From Mergibacter septicus (lineage in GTDB: Bacteria > Pseudomonadota > Gammaproteobacteria > Enterobacterales > Pasteurellaceae): 64,000 nt of DNA. Shown here piece by piece: positions 27,798-37,136 of the stretch. Positions within the stretch are counted from its first letter, which is position 1; each line of letters starts with the position of its first letter. Where the stretch lies: NCBI RefSeq assembly GCF_003265225.1, contig NZ_CP022013.1, positions 1,149,001 to 1,213,000 of the forward strand, read 5' to 3'. Position numbers and translations under genes: made by a program. The notes under the pieces are model-generated. The model was not told where the DNA came from and did no database searches. It saw only the letters and a list, made by a program, of their open reading frames with translations.

Positions 27798-29204
27798 CTA
27801 AGAAGTTTTATTTTTTTCTTTTCTAAATACCCTTATTGTATTAATTATTTCTTTAGGTAAAAAAATCCATTTGAAAGGTAATTTAAAATTATCTAAAAAT
27901 ACACCACCTAATTTATAAGACAAATGATTTTTTATTTTTTCTGCTTGATAATAATCTTGATATGATGAAATTGAAGGAAGCTTTTCTCTATTATTCATTC
28001 TATCAATCTTATATTCACAATAAACTCTTATAAGTGAAAAAGGCATTGATAATATTCCTAATATACTTTTACTACTCTTAATCATTTGAAAACCTAATCT
28101 ATATCTTAATTGTTGTCTTATTCTTTTCTCAGCACCCAATAAGGCAGGATTAAGTTTAGATTTTAATTTTTTATTCTCAAGAAAGAGCTCTTCAAATTTC
28201 TCTTGAACTAAATGTAATTGATTTAATAAAGCCTGATTATCTTCTAAAAGGAGATTATATTTATTTAATATTATTTCTTTATTCTTTTCCTGCTCTAAAA
28301 TTTTTTCTTGTAAATTATCTTTTGAATTATCTCCATAAAAATATTCTAATATATCATTCCAACTATCAATTGATAATAAAATATCATTATCATACTCATT
28401 ACTATACTTATAAGGTAAAAAAGATAATTCCTCTAACTGAGAATATAATAATTTTAACTCCTGATTTGATGCAATCATTCTTTCAGTGAGTAATTTAAAT
28501 ATATTATTTTCAGTAATAGAATTGGTTAGATTATTAGATAATTTATTATTTTTTGATCGATTAATTGAAACACCTAATTTATTAAATAATTTTTCAATTG
28601 AATCATCTGGAAAGTCTAAAACTTGTTTTTTATTAATTAAAATACAATTATTAGGAAATCGATTGATTAATTCCAATACTCTTTTGGCATATTTAATCCA
28701 ATTACTAAACTCTGTTTGTAACCAACTTTCATCTATATGTTTTATTTTATCTATATTATTATTAAAAAAGATATCTTCTGGTCTATCATAAACTAAAATA
28801 AATTTTATTTTTGAATTCATCTTATACCAGTATTCAACTAAATTTAATGCGTTATCATCACTCCATCCCCAAAATGGTTGATCTAAATTTGCTAAAAATA
28901 AATTTAGTGCTAAGTTATCCCAAACTAAATGATTTTTATCCTCTATGGATTTCTTTTTCCTTTTATTTTTAGATTTATTTTTAGAAATAAAAGATGTATT
29001 GATTAAATTATTATTTTTTTTAATATCTAAAGGTAATATCTCTTTTGTATCATTTAGTTTATTTAAAATATTATCAATTTCTAATGGAGAAACCCTATTA
29101 TACTTTGATTTTTGTGCAGGTTTCATACCACACTCAATAAAAAAATCTTCAATGAATTTACTTGAGACATTATCAGAACCAATAATAATGATAATTTTAT
29201 TCAT
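27798..29204 (-). CDS. Capsule-locus protein with sulfotransferase-like N-terminus and coiled coil
   Basis: First gene of the leftward capsule operon, 468 residues, function unknown. Residues 1-215 read like a degenerate sulfotransferase fold: strand IIIIIGSDNVSS at the P-loop position but without the usual Lys/Arg, FILVYDRPEDIFFN near 135-148 at the PAPS 3'-phosphate position, then helices and NNCILINKKQVLDF with a C-terminal LFNKLGVSI. Residues about 297-352 are a coiled coil (EKILEQEKNKEIILNKYNLL). The basic segment GAEKRIRQQLRYRLG (357-371) recurs in capsule proteins of Pasteurellaceae. It could modify the glycan or scaffold the synthase complex. Ribosome binding site AAAGGA. An A8 run occurs near codon 62. 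Confidence 0.6.
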   Translation of the reverse strand: MNKIIIIIGSDNVSSKFIEDFFIECGMKPAQKSKYNRVSPLEIDNILNKLNDTKEILPLDIKKNNNLINTSFISKNKSKNKRKKKSIEDKNHLVWDNLALNLFLANLDQPFWGWSDDNALNLVEYWYKMNSKIKFILVYDRPEDIFFNNNIDKIKHIDESWLQTEFSNWIKYAKRVLELINRFPNNCILINKKQVLDFPDDSIEKLFNKLGVSINRSKNNKLSNNLTNSITENNIFKLLTERMIASNQELKLLYSQLEELSFLPYKYSNEYDNDILLSIDSWNDILEYFYGDNSKDNLQEKILEQEKNKEIILNKYNLLLEDNQALLNQLHLVQEKFEELFLENKKLKSKLNPALLGAEKRIRQQLRYRLGFQMIKSSKSILGILSMPFSLIRVYCEYKIDRMNNREKLPSISSYQDYYQAEKIKNHLSYKLGGVFLDNFKLPFKWIFLPKEIINTIRVFRKEKNKTS

Positions 29205-29256
29205 TAAACTCTATCCTTTAAAAAAACATAAATCATAAAATCTAAACCAACTGATT

Positions 29257-29285
29257 ACAATAACAGATTAAAACAATTACTTCAA
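29257..29285 (-). promoter_or_regulatory. Candidate promoter of the leftward capsule operon
   Basis: On the minus strand TTGAAG (29285-29280) and TATTGT (29262-29257) are separated by 17 bases, about 50 bases before the start of the first leftward capsule gene. No other good match is seen in the 252-base divergent region on this strand. Confidence 0.35.
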
Positions 29286-29385
29286 TTAAATATATTGATG
29301 ATTAAATAATATTTTAGTGGTAATCTATATATTAGAATGCAATAATAACACTTTATCATGTAAGATAAAACCTTTAATATTAATA

Positions 29386-29413
29386 TTGACATTTATATAC
29401 AAAAATTTATAAT
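29386..29413 (+). promoter_or_regulatory. Consensus sigma-70 promoter for the KpsC/KpsS-like genes
   Basis: TTGACA at 29386-29391 and TATAAT at 29408-29413, both perfect consensus hexamers, are separated by 16 bases and lie 43 bases before the start of the KpsC-like gene. The rest of the 252-base divergent intergenic region is AT-rich with no further recognised site. Confidence 0.7.
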
Positions 29414-29456
29414 TTAAAACATTTACTTTCATAAAACGAAATAATTAACAAAATAA

Positions 29457-31532
29457 ATGACAAAAAATAATCAATATATTTATATTTGCTTTTCAAAAGA
29501 AATGTATAAAATTAAAAACTTATTATCTTTCATAATAAACCCTATTATTTATATATCTCCATATAAACCATTTATAATAAATAACAAGAATTTAAAAGTT
29601 TTAGGATGGGGATTGCGTCCAACAACAATCAAAGCCAGAAAATATGCTAAGAAATACAATCTTCCATATATTGCATTAGAAGATGGTTTTTTACGTTCAT
29701 TGGGGCTAGGTGTAACTGGAAATTCACCATATTCAATAGTATATGACGATATAGGGATATACTATGACACTACTCGAACTTCTCGTTTAGAACAGTTAAT
29801 TTTGGCAAAAGATATTACTGCTGATATTATTCATCAAGCAAAACAAGCAATACAATTAATTTGCTATAATAAATTATCCAAATATAATCACGCTCCTGAA
29901 ATTATATTAAAAAAAGAAAAATATCATTCATCTGTTATTTTAATTATTGATCAAACATATGGTGATATGGCAGTCAAATATGGTCAAGCAGATCAATCAG
30001 ATTTTGATAAAATGCTAGATACAGCAATTGATGAAAATCCTCAAGCAGAAATTTGGATAAAAACTCATCCTGATGTAATCAGTGGTAAAAAACAAGGTTA
30101 TTTAACAAATTTAAATAAATACAATAAAAGAGTTAAATTAATTATTGAAGATATTAATCCAATTTATTTATTACAGCAGGTTGATAAAGTCTATTGTGTT
30201 ACCTCTCAAATGGGATTTGAAGCTTTACTTTTAAACAAAAAAGTAGTTACTTTTGGATTACCTTGGTATGCAGGTTGGGGATTAACTGATGATCGGCATA
30301 AAAATATCGAAATATTATATAAGCAAAAACGTAGAGCTAAACGTTCTTTAATACACCTCTTTGCTGCTGCTTATTTACAATATAGTCGTTATATCGATCC
30401 TAACACAGGAAAAAAAGGATCTATTTTTGATGTAATTAATTATTTAATTAAAGCGAAACAATTAAACCAATTTTTAGCAGGTGATATTTATTGTTTTGGA
30501 ATGTCGTTATGGAAGCAAGCAATTATCAAACCATACTTTAATTTCCCTGCTTGTAAACTTCATTTTATAAAAGGCATTAAATATTTAAAAACTGAAATAG
30601 TTAATTCTAATAGTAAGATCTTAGTTTGGGGAGTAGGTCAAGCAGAAATTATTAATTATGCTAAAAAGCATAATCTACAGATTTTAAGAATAGAAGATGG
30701 ATTTATTCGTTCAATCGGTTTAGGCTCTAATCTTGTCCCACCTTTGTCTTTAGTAATTGATGATCTTGGTATTTATTTTGATCCAACTCAGCCATCTAGA
30801 TTAGAATATATTATTCAAAACCATCTCTTTACTGATGAAGATTATATTCGAGGGAATAAATTACTCCAGCAATTATTGAATTATAATATTGGAAAATATA
30901 ATGTCGGCAATCATCCTTTTATCCTTAATTCAGATAAAAAAATAATTCTAGTTCCCGGACAAGTTGAAGATGATGCGTCTATTCATTTTGGTTCTCCTAA
31001 AATCAAAACTAATCTAGATTTATTAAAGCAAGTTCGCAAAGATAATCCTAATGCATATATTCTATATAAACCCCATCCAGATGTATTAACTGGAAATAGA
31101 ATTGGAAATATTCCTTCTCATTTAGCATTAGAATTTGCTGATCAGATTATAGAAAATAGTAATATTTTAGATTGTATTCAACAAGTCGATGAAGTACATA
31201 CGATGACTTCTCTAGCTGGTTTTGAGGCTTTATTACGTAATAAAATTGTACACTGTTATGGTTTACCTTTTTATTCTAATTGGGGATTAACTATAGATAA
31301 AATTCATTTATCAAGACGACAACGTAAAGTAACCGTTGTTGAATTATTAGTTGCAACTTTAATCTACTATCCTCTTTATTTTAATCCAGAAACCCAACAA
31401 CTTACTAATGTCGAAACTATTATTTATTACTTACAAAATCAAAAAGAAAAACAAAATCCTAAATTAGATCGTTCTTGGTTTCAAAAACAAGTAACAAAAT
31501 TAAAATATCTTTATAAAACATTAAGAAATTAA
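29457..31532 (+). CDS. Capsule beta-Kdo transferase, KpsC/LipA/PhyA family
   Basis: Duplicated-domain protein of 691 residues that builds the poly-beta-Kdo linker joining group 2 capsules to lysophosphatidylglycerol. The two KpsC-type modules are clear repeats: KVLGWGLRPTTIKARKYAKK with ALEDGFLRSLGLG in the first half, and KILVWGVGQAEIINYAKKHN with RIEDGFIRSIGLG in the second. Each continues with YDDIGIYYDTTRTSRLE-like and TSQMGFEALLLNKKV-like segments. Such proteins carry two Kdo-transferase activities. It follows a consensus promoter and is transcribed away from the synthesis genes, with the KpsS-like gene next. The ribosome binding site before ATG 29457 is weak. Confidence 0.88.
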   Translation: MTKNNQYIYICFSKEMYKIKNLLSFIINPIIYISPYKPFIINNKNLKVLGWGLRPTTIKARKYAKKYNLPYIALEDGFLRSLGLGVTGNSPYSIVYDDIGIYYDTTRTSRLEQLILAKDITADIIHQAKQAIQLICYNKLSKYNHAPEIILKKEKYHSSVILIIDQTYGDMAVKYGQADQSDFDKMLDTAIDENPQAEIWIKTHPDVISGKKQGYLTNLNKYNKRVKLIIEDINPIYLLQQVDKVYCVTSQMGFEALLLNKKVVTFGLPWYAGWGLTDDRHKNIEILYKQKRRAKRSLIHLFAAAYLQYSRYIDPNTGKKGSIFDVINYLIKAKQLNQFLAGDIYCFGMSLWKQAIIKPYFNFPACKLHFIKGIKYLKTEIVNSNSKILVWGVGQAEIINYAKKHNLQILRIEDGFIRSIGLGSNLVPPLSLVIDDLGIYFDPTQPSRLEYIIQNHLFTDEDYIRGNKLLQQLLNYNIGKYNVGNHPFILNSDKKIILVPGQVEDDASIHFGSPKIKTNLDLLKQVRKDNPNAYILYKPHPDVLTGNRIGNIPSHLALEFADQIIENSNILDCIQQVDEVHTMTSLAGFEALLRNKIVHCYGLPFYSNWGLTIDKIHLSRRQRKVTVVELLVATLIYYPLYFNPETQQLTNVETIIYYLQNQKEKQNPKLDRSWFQKQVTKLKYLYKTLRN

Positions 31533-31550
31533 CTACTTTTGGAAATCTTT

Positions 31551-32759
31551 ATGATTAATCATAATATTGATGAACTTTTAAGTTCATCACGGAAAATATT
31601 ATTATTACAATCACCTATTGGATATTTCTTTACTGACTTATCCCAATGGCTAAAAAAACATAATAAAATAGTATTTAAATTAAACTTTAATGCTGGTGAT
31701 GAGTATTTTTATCCAGAAACAGATGATCATAATAATCCTTATACATATACAGGAAAATTAACTGAGTTTGATAATTTTTTGCGTGATTTCATAAAGAAAA
31801 ATAACATTGACACTTTTATTTGTTTCGGGGACACTCGTCCTTATCATGTTATTGCAAAAAAATTAGCAAAGAAATTAAATATAACTTTTTGGGTATTAGA
31901 AGAAGGGTATTTTCGTCCTCATTTTATTACTCTTGAAAAAGAGGGAGTTAACGCATTTTCAACCATTCCTAGAAATAAAGAATTTTACCTTCAATTTTCT
32001 AATTTACCACAATCAGCTAAACCTCAAAATGTTGCTTCTGGCTTCCTACCAGCCGCTAAACTCGCAGCAAAATACTATCATCAAGCAAATAAAAATAAAA
32101 ACAAATATCCTTTTTATAAACATCACAGAATGCTTAATACAACATATTATATTAAGCATTGGATAAAATCAGGCTTAAAGAAAATTAATAAAAAATTATA
32201 TACTTATCATTTTATTAAAGATGTGAAAAAAAATAAATTTGGTGATTTTTATATTCTACCTTTACAGGTATATAATGATTCTCAAGTGAAAATTCACAGT
32301 GATTTTGATAGTGTTGCTGATTTCTTAATTTATGTTCTTGAATCTTTTGCTAAAAATGCCCCAAAAAATCTAACATTAATAGTAAAACACCACCCAATGG
32401 ATATTGGTTTTACTGATTATAATAATATCATTGAAAAATATAAAATTTTATATCCTCATCTAAAACATAAACTATATTATATTTATGACGTACCTTTACC
32501 AATTTTACTCCGTAAAGGAAAAGGAATGATTACATTAAATAGTACCTGTGGCATTTCTGCTTTAATTCATAATATGCCAGTAATTACATTAGGAAGAGCA
32601 AATTATGATTTTGAAGGTTTAACTCACCAAGGAACACTGAAAAATTTTTGGCATAAGCCAACTAAACCAAATAAACAAGTTTTTAGAGGCTTCCAAAATT
32701 ACCATTTAAATAAAACTCAAATTAATGGTAGTTTTTATAACAAAGTGATTTTACCTTAA
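31551..32759 (+). CDS. Capsule beta-Kdo transferase, KpsS/LipB/PhyB family
   Basis: KpsS-type transferase of 402 residues from ATG 31551 (preceded by GGAA; a TTG at 31539 also opens the frame). It adds the first beta-Kdo to lysophosphatidylglycerol, after which the KpsC-like enzyme extends the linker. Characteristic are the N-terminal KILLLQSPIGYFFTDLSQWL, FWVLEEGYFRPHFITLEKEG and the C-terminal segments LIVKHHPMDIGF and TLNSTCGISALIHNMPVITLG. It closes the rightward two-gene unit and converges on tRNA-Leu. Confidence 0.88.
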   Translation: MINHNIDELLSSSRKILLLQSPIGYFFTDLSQWLKKHNKIVFKLNFNAGDEYFYPETDDHNNPYTYTGKLTEFDNFLRDFIKKNNIDTFICFGDTRPYHVIAKKLAKKLNITFWVLEEGYFRPHFITLEKEGVNAFSTIPRNKEFYLQFSNLPQSAKPQNVASGFLPAAKLAAKYYHQANKNKNKYPFYKHHRMLNTTYYIKHWIKSGLKKINKKLYTYHFIKDVKKNKFGDFYILPLQVYNDSQVKIHSDFDSVADFLIYVLESFAKNAPKNLTLIVKHHPMDIGFTDYNNIIEKYKILYPHLKHKLYYIYDVPLPILLRKGKGMITLNSTCGISALIHNMPVITLGRANYDFEGLTHQGTLKNFWHKPTKPNKQVFRGFQNYHLNKTQINGSFYNKVILP

Positions 32760-32867
32760 TAAAATATAAACTTCTGATTTAAAACAGTACAGACTTGATT
32801 CTAACTATTTTAATTAACAAATTAAAATATCTTTAATAAGATATATATTTTAGATAAGTAAAATTTA

Positions 32868-32953
32868 TGGTGCTCTGAGTGGGACTTGAACCCACACGTC
32901 CTATGGACACTACCCCCTCAAGATAGCGTGTCTACCAATTCCACCATCAGAGC
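32868..32953 (-). tRNA. leuU: tRNA-Leu, anticodon GAG
   Basis: A class II tRNA of 86 bases with encoded CCA. Acceptor arms GCTCTGA/TCAGAGC pair, the D arm contains AATTGGTAGAC, the anticodon stem CTATC/GGTAG encloses TTGAGGG (anticodon GAG), a long variable arm follows (TGTCCATAGGACGTG), and the T arm holds GGTTCAAGTCC. It lies 21 bases downstream of secG on the same strand, the arrangement also known in Escherichia coli. Confidence 0.97.
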
Positions 32954-32974
32954 ATTAGATGGGTATTTAGAAGA

Positions 32975-33319
32975 TTAACGAGGGATATCTTTATTTTGAT
33001 CTTCTTTTTTAATCAATGTTTCTTGTTTAGTTTTTTCAACTTGTTGGGCAACACCTGTTAAGTTATCAAATGTACCTTGCGGTGCTGAAGAATGTGAAGT
33101 CAAGTTACCGATAACTAAACTAATTAGAAAAAAGAGAAATGCTAAAATTGCTGTACTACGTGTTAGAAAGTTACCTGCACCACTGGCACCAAATACTGTA
33201 CCTGATGCACCAGAACCGAAAGATGCTCCCATATCTGCACCTTTACCTTGTTGAACTAAAATAAAGGCAATTAAAGCAACTGCAATTACTGGATAGATAA
33301 CTAAAAGAATTTGGTACAT
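32975..33319 (-). CDS. secG: Preprotein translocase subunit SecG
   Basis: Small inner-membrane component of SecYEG, 114 residues. Two hydrophobic segments (LLVIYPVIAVALIAFILVQ and ILAFLFFLISLVIGNL) flank the conserved cytoplasmic loop QQGKGADMGASFGSGASGT, typical of SecG. The C-terminal tail is polar and Lys/Gln-rich. It assists SecA-driven export, including of the autotransporters and lipoproteins in this window. tRNA-Leu(GAG) follows on the same strand and is probably co-transcribed. Confidence 0.95.
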   Translation of the reverse strand: MYQILLVIYPVIAVALIAFILVQQGKGADMGASFGSGASGTVFGASGAGNFLTRSTAILAFLFFLISLVIGNLTSHSSAPQGTFDNLTGVAQQVEKTKQETLIKKEDQNKDIPR

Positions 33320-33475
33320 TATATTTTCTCTTTGATTAATTTACTTGATGTTTAAATTATTCTTATTACCTTACTTGTTAGGTAATGAAAAAACTTGCAC
33401 ATCATATAAGATTGCCTAATAGGGTGCAAGCCTTTTCCTCTTTCAACTGTTGTAACTGGTAATTTTTTAAACTAT

Positions 33476-35431
33476 TTAGCCACTCTTTTTATTGTTTGAG
33501 TTTTGCTTGAATTTTGTTGTAGTCTTTCTATTTGAGTTAATCTGATTAAGTTGTCTTAAACAAGTTAATTTTTGTGGATCTATATTCTGGACGAGCTGTG
33601 GCAAAGTATTGATTAATTTCGCCATAAATTGTTGATAACTTTCCTGTTTGCGACTAATCGCTTCTAATTGCGACTCCCAATTTGCGGTCATATCTGGCTG
33701 AGTTGCTATTTCTGGTAGCGATTGAATTAAGATTCTGCCTGTTTCAGTGCTATGAATATTCCGCCCTTTTTTAGTTAAAAAACCACGTTTAAATAATAGT
33801 TCGATGATACTTGCTCGAGTCGCTTCTGTTCCCAAGCCATCAGTTTCACGTAAAATTTTCTTTAACGCTTTATCCTGTACAAAACGTGCTATCCCTGTCA
33901 TTGCTGAAAGCAATGTAGCATCAGTAAAAGGGCGAGGCGGTTGAGTTTGTTTTGTCAGCACTTCTCCTTCACGGCAATATAAAATATCACCTACTTTAAC
34001 CTGCGGTAATGCGACCACCGCATCTTGATTATCAGGATCTTCTTTTCCAAGTAATTGTCGCCAACCTGCAGAGGCTAATCCTCGAGATTGAGCAACGAAT
34101 ACACCACCTACAATATTTAGGCTGATTTTGGTTTTACGATATATCGCTTCTGGATAAAACTGAATTAAATATTGACGAGCTATTAGATGGTAGATCTGCT
34201 TTTCTCTTACAGTTAAGTTATTTTTACTCGCCTTAGCGGTTGGAATAATGGCATGATGTGCCTCAACCAATTTATCATTCCAACAACGACCTTTCCGTTC
34301 ATATTCTATCCCCGTTGGTAATTCTTGATAGTCTTCATCAACTTGACTAATCGCTGTCAAGATCTGTAACCGCTCTTTAAAATGCTCTTCAGGTAAATAA
34401 CGACAATCAGAACGTGGATAAGTAATTAATTTATGTGTTTCATATAAACGCTGACAAACATCTAACACCTCTTGTGCCGACATACCATAACGCTTTCCTG
34501 CATCTATTTGTAATGCGGATAAAGAATAAGGTAAAGGTGGATTTTCTTTTTCAGGTTTATCAATAAATTCTGTTACTTCAGCTGGTTGCGCAGTAATACG
34601 CCTTGCAACATTGTCAGCTAAAGCTTTAAGCAAAATTCGTCCTTCTTCATCTTGGTAAGCTTCGCAAGCTTTACTCGGTTTCCATTCCGCTTTAAATGGA
34701 AAACCTTGAATCTGATTATCGCCAACTACAGTACAATCTTGCTGATCAATATGGGCTATAACATCAAAAAAATCTTTTGGTTGAAAATGTTCAATTTCTA
34801 AATCTCGGCGAACAATTAAGCCTAATACGGGGGTTTGTACCCGTCCAACCGATAACACACCTTGATATCCTGCTTGTCGTCCTCGAATGGTATAGGCTCT
34901 CGTCATATTAATACCGTATAACCAATCTGCTCTTGCTCTCGCTAATGCAGACGTGGCTAATGGCACAAAATTTTTATTTGGTTGTAACTTGTTAATTGCT
35001 CGTGTAACAGCATTAGGATTGAGATCACTAATCAGGCAACGTTGAATTTGATCTCGGCGAGTTGAGGGTAATTTCAGATAATTAAACACTTCATCAATTA
35101 ATAATTGCCCTTCTCGATCTGGGTCACCAGCATGCACAATGATATCGGCTTGTTTAATCAGCTTTTCGATGATCTTTAATTGTTGAGAAGTGTTTTTTTT
35201 CGGGGATAATCGCCAGATTTGTGGGACAATAGGTAAATGCTCTAATCGCCACTGTTTAAACTGCGGATCATAAGCATCAGGCTCTGCCTGCTCTAACAAA
35301 TGCCCGACACACCAAGTTACATAATCTTTTGCACCGCATTGAATATACCCTTCCTTACGCTGATGTGGTTTGGGTAACACATCAGCAATCGCTCGGGCTA
35401 AACTTGGTTTTTCAGCAATAAACAAACGCAT
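33476..35431 (-). CDS. topB: DNA topoisomerase III
   Basis: Type IA topoisomerase of about 651 residues, starting [20 protein letters not shown] at ATG 35431 as in homologues. An upstream in-frame TTG at 35467 and the ATG just before (35434) are less likely. The TOPRIM domain has the catalytic Glu in FIAEKPS and DxD in [10 protein letters not shown]. The nucleophilic Tyr sits in [12 protein letters not shown]. The decatenation-loop region and a short basic tail ([16 protein letters not shown]) complete it. It separates intertwined DNA late in replication. It has no operon partners: secG lies downstream beyond 156 bases that contain only an inverted repeat at 33365-33386. Confidence 0.93.
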   Translation of the reverse strand: MRLFIAEKPSLARAIADVLPKPHQRKEGYIQCGAKDYVTWCVGHLLEQAEPDAYDPQFKQWRLEHLPIVPQIWRLSPKKNTSQQLKIIEKLIKQADIIVHAGDPDREGQLLIDEVFNYLKLPSTRRDQIQRCLISDLNPNAVTRAINKLQPNKNFVPLATSALARARADWLYGINMTRAYTIRGRQAGYQGVLSVGRVQTPVLGLIVRRDLEIEHFQPKDFFDVIAHIDQQDCTVVGDNQIQGFPFKAEWKPSKACEAYQDEEGRILLKALADNVARRITAQPAEVTEFIDKPEKENPPLPYSLSALQIDAGKRYGMSAQEVLDVCQRLYETHKLITYPRSDCRYLPEEHFKERLQILTAISQVDEDYQELPTGIEYERKGRCWNDKLVEAHHAIIPTAKASKNNLTVREKQIYHLIARQYLIQFYPEAIYRKTKISLNIVGGVFVAQSRGLASAGWRQLLGKEDPDNQDAVVALPQVKVGDILYCREGEVLTKQTQPPRPFTDATLLSAMTGIARFVQDKALKKILRETDGLGTEATRASIIELLFKRGFLTKKGRNIHSTETGRILIQSLPEIATQPDMTANWESQLEAISRKQESYQQFMAKLINTLPQLVQNIDPQKLTCLRQLNQINSNRKTTTKFKQNSNNKKSG

Positions 35432-35595
35432 CATTTTATTAGGCAATTTAATAATCACTTCAATCAAATTGGTTCAAGATAATAATCAATGCGATCAAAT
35501 AAGTCGAGCAATCTTGCTACACCACATAAAAATTGATGAGAAATCAATCATTTCTACCAATAAAACAAAATAATCCGTTCAAGATCAATTTATTG

Positions 35596-35634
35596 AAAAA
35601 AGGCTTTCAAACTTGAGTTGAAAAACCTTTTAAT
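35596..35634 (-). terminator. Possible terminator downstream of tyrA
   Basis: AAAAAGG-CT-TTCAA and TTGAA-AA-ACCTTTT form an imperfect stem with a small internal loop, about 30 bases beyond the tyrA stop on the minus strand, with T residues following. It is imperfect but well placed. Confidence 0.5.
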
Positions 35635-35664
35635 ATGTAAGCTAATCTTCACCTTTAGAATAAT

Positions 35665-36786
35665 TTAACGCCGTTGATCATAGGCTTGCTGGAGTAATTG
35701 ACGACTTTCTTGCAAAAATTGTTCAGAATAATCACCAAACCATTGATGTACTTGTTCAAACGCTTGGATAAACCCAGTTTTATCATTTTGTTCAAAATAT
35801 TTAATAGCTGTTTGATAACTTTCAAGTAACGATTTTATCACGGTTAAATTTTCTGACTTATCCAAAATAATATCCGCATATAACTCTGCATCTTGAGCAA
35901 ACAGTCGTCCGATCATCGCTAACTCTAGACGGTAAATAGGTGAAGATAAAGCTAATAACTGATGTAATTCAACAGGTTGTTTGGATAAATGTAGCCCACT
36001 GACAAAGGTAGCAAAATGGCGTAATGCTTGGATATATGTCATACTCTGGTCATGTTCTTTTGCGGTAATGTCAAATATTTTTGCCCCCCAAATCGCCATT
36101 TGTTCTAGCAACCACTGATAACGTTCTTGATATCGCCCGTGACAATGTACGATAACTTGCTTCGCCATACTGCCAATATCGGGACCAAACATCGGGTGCA
36201 AACCAACTACTGCACCTTGATGTACTGATAACATTTTTTCAACAGGTGCAGCTTTTACTGAAGTAAGATCCGCTAAAATCATTTCTTGAGTGAGATAAGG
36301 TTGCAAACGTTCTATTGTTTCAAGCGTTAGGTTAATCGGTACAGAAACGATCACTAAATTTGCACCAGCTAAAATCATTTCAGCCTGATTCCAATCATCT
36401 TTATCCAAAATAGCCACAGAATAACCAGAACGAGATAAGTAGGTTGCAAATAATGATCCTAATTTACCTTTTCCACCGACAATCACAATTTTATCTACCG
36501 TGGTATTGACCTTTTTAAAGCCAAATTTATTTTCATTTAAATAAGACTCTCGCATTATTCGCCGCAAAATATCTTCTATCAGATCTGGTGAGATACCATA
36601 TTTTTCTGCTTCTGCACGACGAGCGGCTAACATTTCACTCTCACGTTGTGGTACATAAATGGGTAACCCATACTGATGTTTTACCTTCCCTACATCAGCA
36701 ACTAATTGTTGTCGTTGAGCCAATAAGGTTAATAATTGCTGATCAAGCTGATCGATTTGATCACGTAATTGCTGTAAAACTACCAC
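35665..36786 (-). CDS. tyrA: Bifunctional chorismate mutase/prephenate dehydrogenase
   Basis: T-protein of tyrosine synthesis, 373 residues from a GTG at 36786 with AAGGGAG eight bases upstream. Residues 1-90 are an AroQ-type chorismate mutase (LRDQIDQLDQQLLTLLAQRQ, with KVKHQYGLPIYVPQRE). From about 97 a Rossmann-type dehydrogenase follows (VDKIVIVGGKGKLGSLFATY), with the catalytic His in GLHPMFGPDIG. It converts chorismate to prephenate and then to 4-hydroxyphenylpyruvate. The remnant of a DAHP synthase gene directly upstream shows that an aroF-tyrA operon of the Escherichia coli type once existed here. Confidence 0.94.
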   Translation of the reverse strand: MVVLQQLRDQIDQLDQQLLTLLAQRQQLVADVGKVKHQYGLPIYVPQRESEMLAARRAEAEKYGISPDLIEDILRRIMRESYLNENKFGFKKVNTTVDKIVIVGGKGKLGSLFATYLSRSGYSVAILDKDDWNQAEMILAGANLVIVSVPINLTLETIERLQPYLTQEMILADLTSVKAAPVEKMLSVHQGAVVGLHPMFGPDIGSMAKQVIVHCHGRYQERYQWLLEQMAIWGAKIFDITAKEHDQSMTYIQALRHFATFVSGLHLSKQPVELHQLLALSSPIYRLELAMIGRLFAQDAELYADIILDKSENLTVIKSLLESYQTAIKYFEQNDKTGFIQAFEQVHQWFGDYSEQFLQESRQLLQQAYDQRR

Positions 36787-36809
36787 TCTTTTATCTCCCT
36801 TCTGATTTG

Positions 36810-36908
36810 CTATGCTTTTTTTGATAAATACTCGTGTATTTTATGTAATAATTGTTCTGTTGTCTGCCAATCTATACAAGCATCGGTAATTAATACGCCA
36901 TATTCCAT
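36810..36908 (-). pseudogene. C-terminal relic of a DAHP synthase gene (aroF/aroG type)
   Basis: A 32-codon frame ending 23 bases before tyrA encodes MEYGVLITDACIDWQTTEQL and then a helix ending LSKKA. It matches the extreme C-terminus of class I DAHP synthases (YGxSITDACIGWEDT in AroF/AroG). The upstream ~320 codons are gone; the 5' flank shows no further similarity. The enzyme makes the first intermediate of aromatic synthesis, so another isozyme must serve the cell if the pathway is intact. The frame itself has no stop, but its start lacks a clear ribosome binding site. Confidence 0.8.
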
Positions 36909-37136
36909 TTGTACAAAAATCAAAATAAATTCTTAATATCATAAAACAAATGTAAACATACTAGTACAATCAAACGTAACAAATAAATTACAAGATTTCA
37001 TTTACAAAGCACAAGTACTTTATTTAATTTTTACTGTTTACAAATTAACCTTGCTATTTCTTTGCATTTCCCTTCTGAAAGCAATACACTAACCAATTCG
37101 AATTTTCATCTGACCAAATTGAATCAGGATATTAAC

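Noticed and set aside
33365-33386. Inverted repeat ATTACCT/AGGTAAT between topB and secG
   Set aside because: No T run on either strand; too short to call a terminator or operator.
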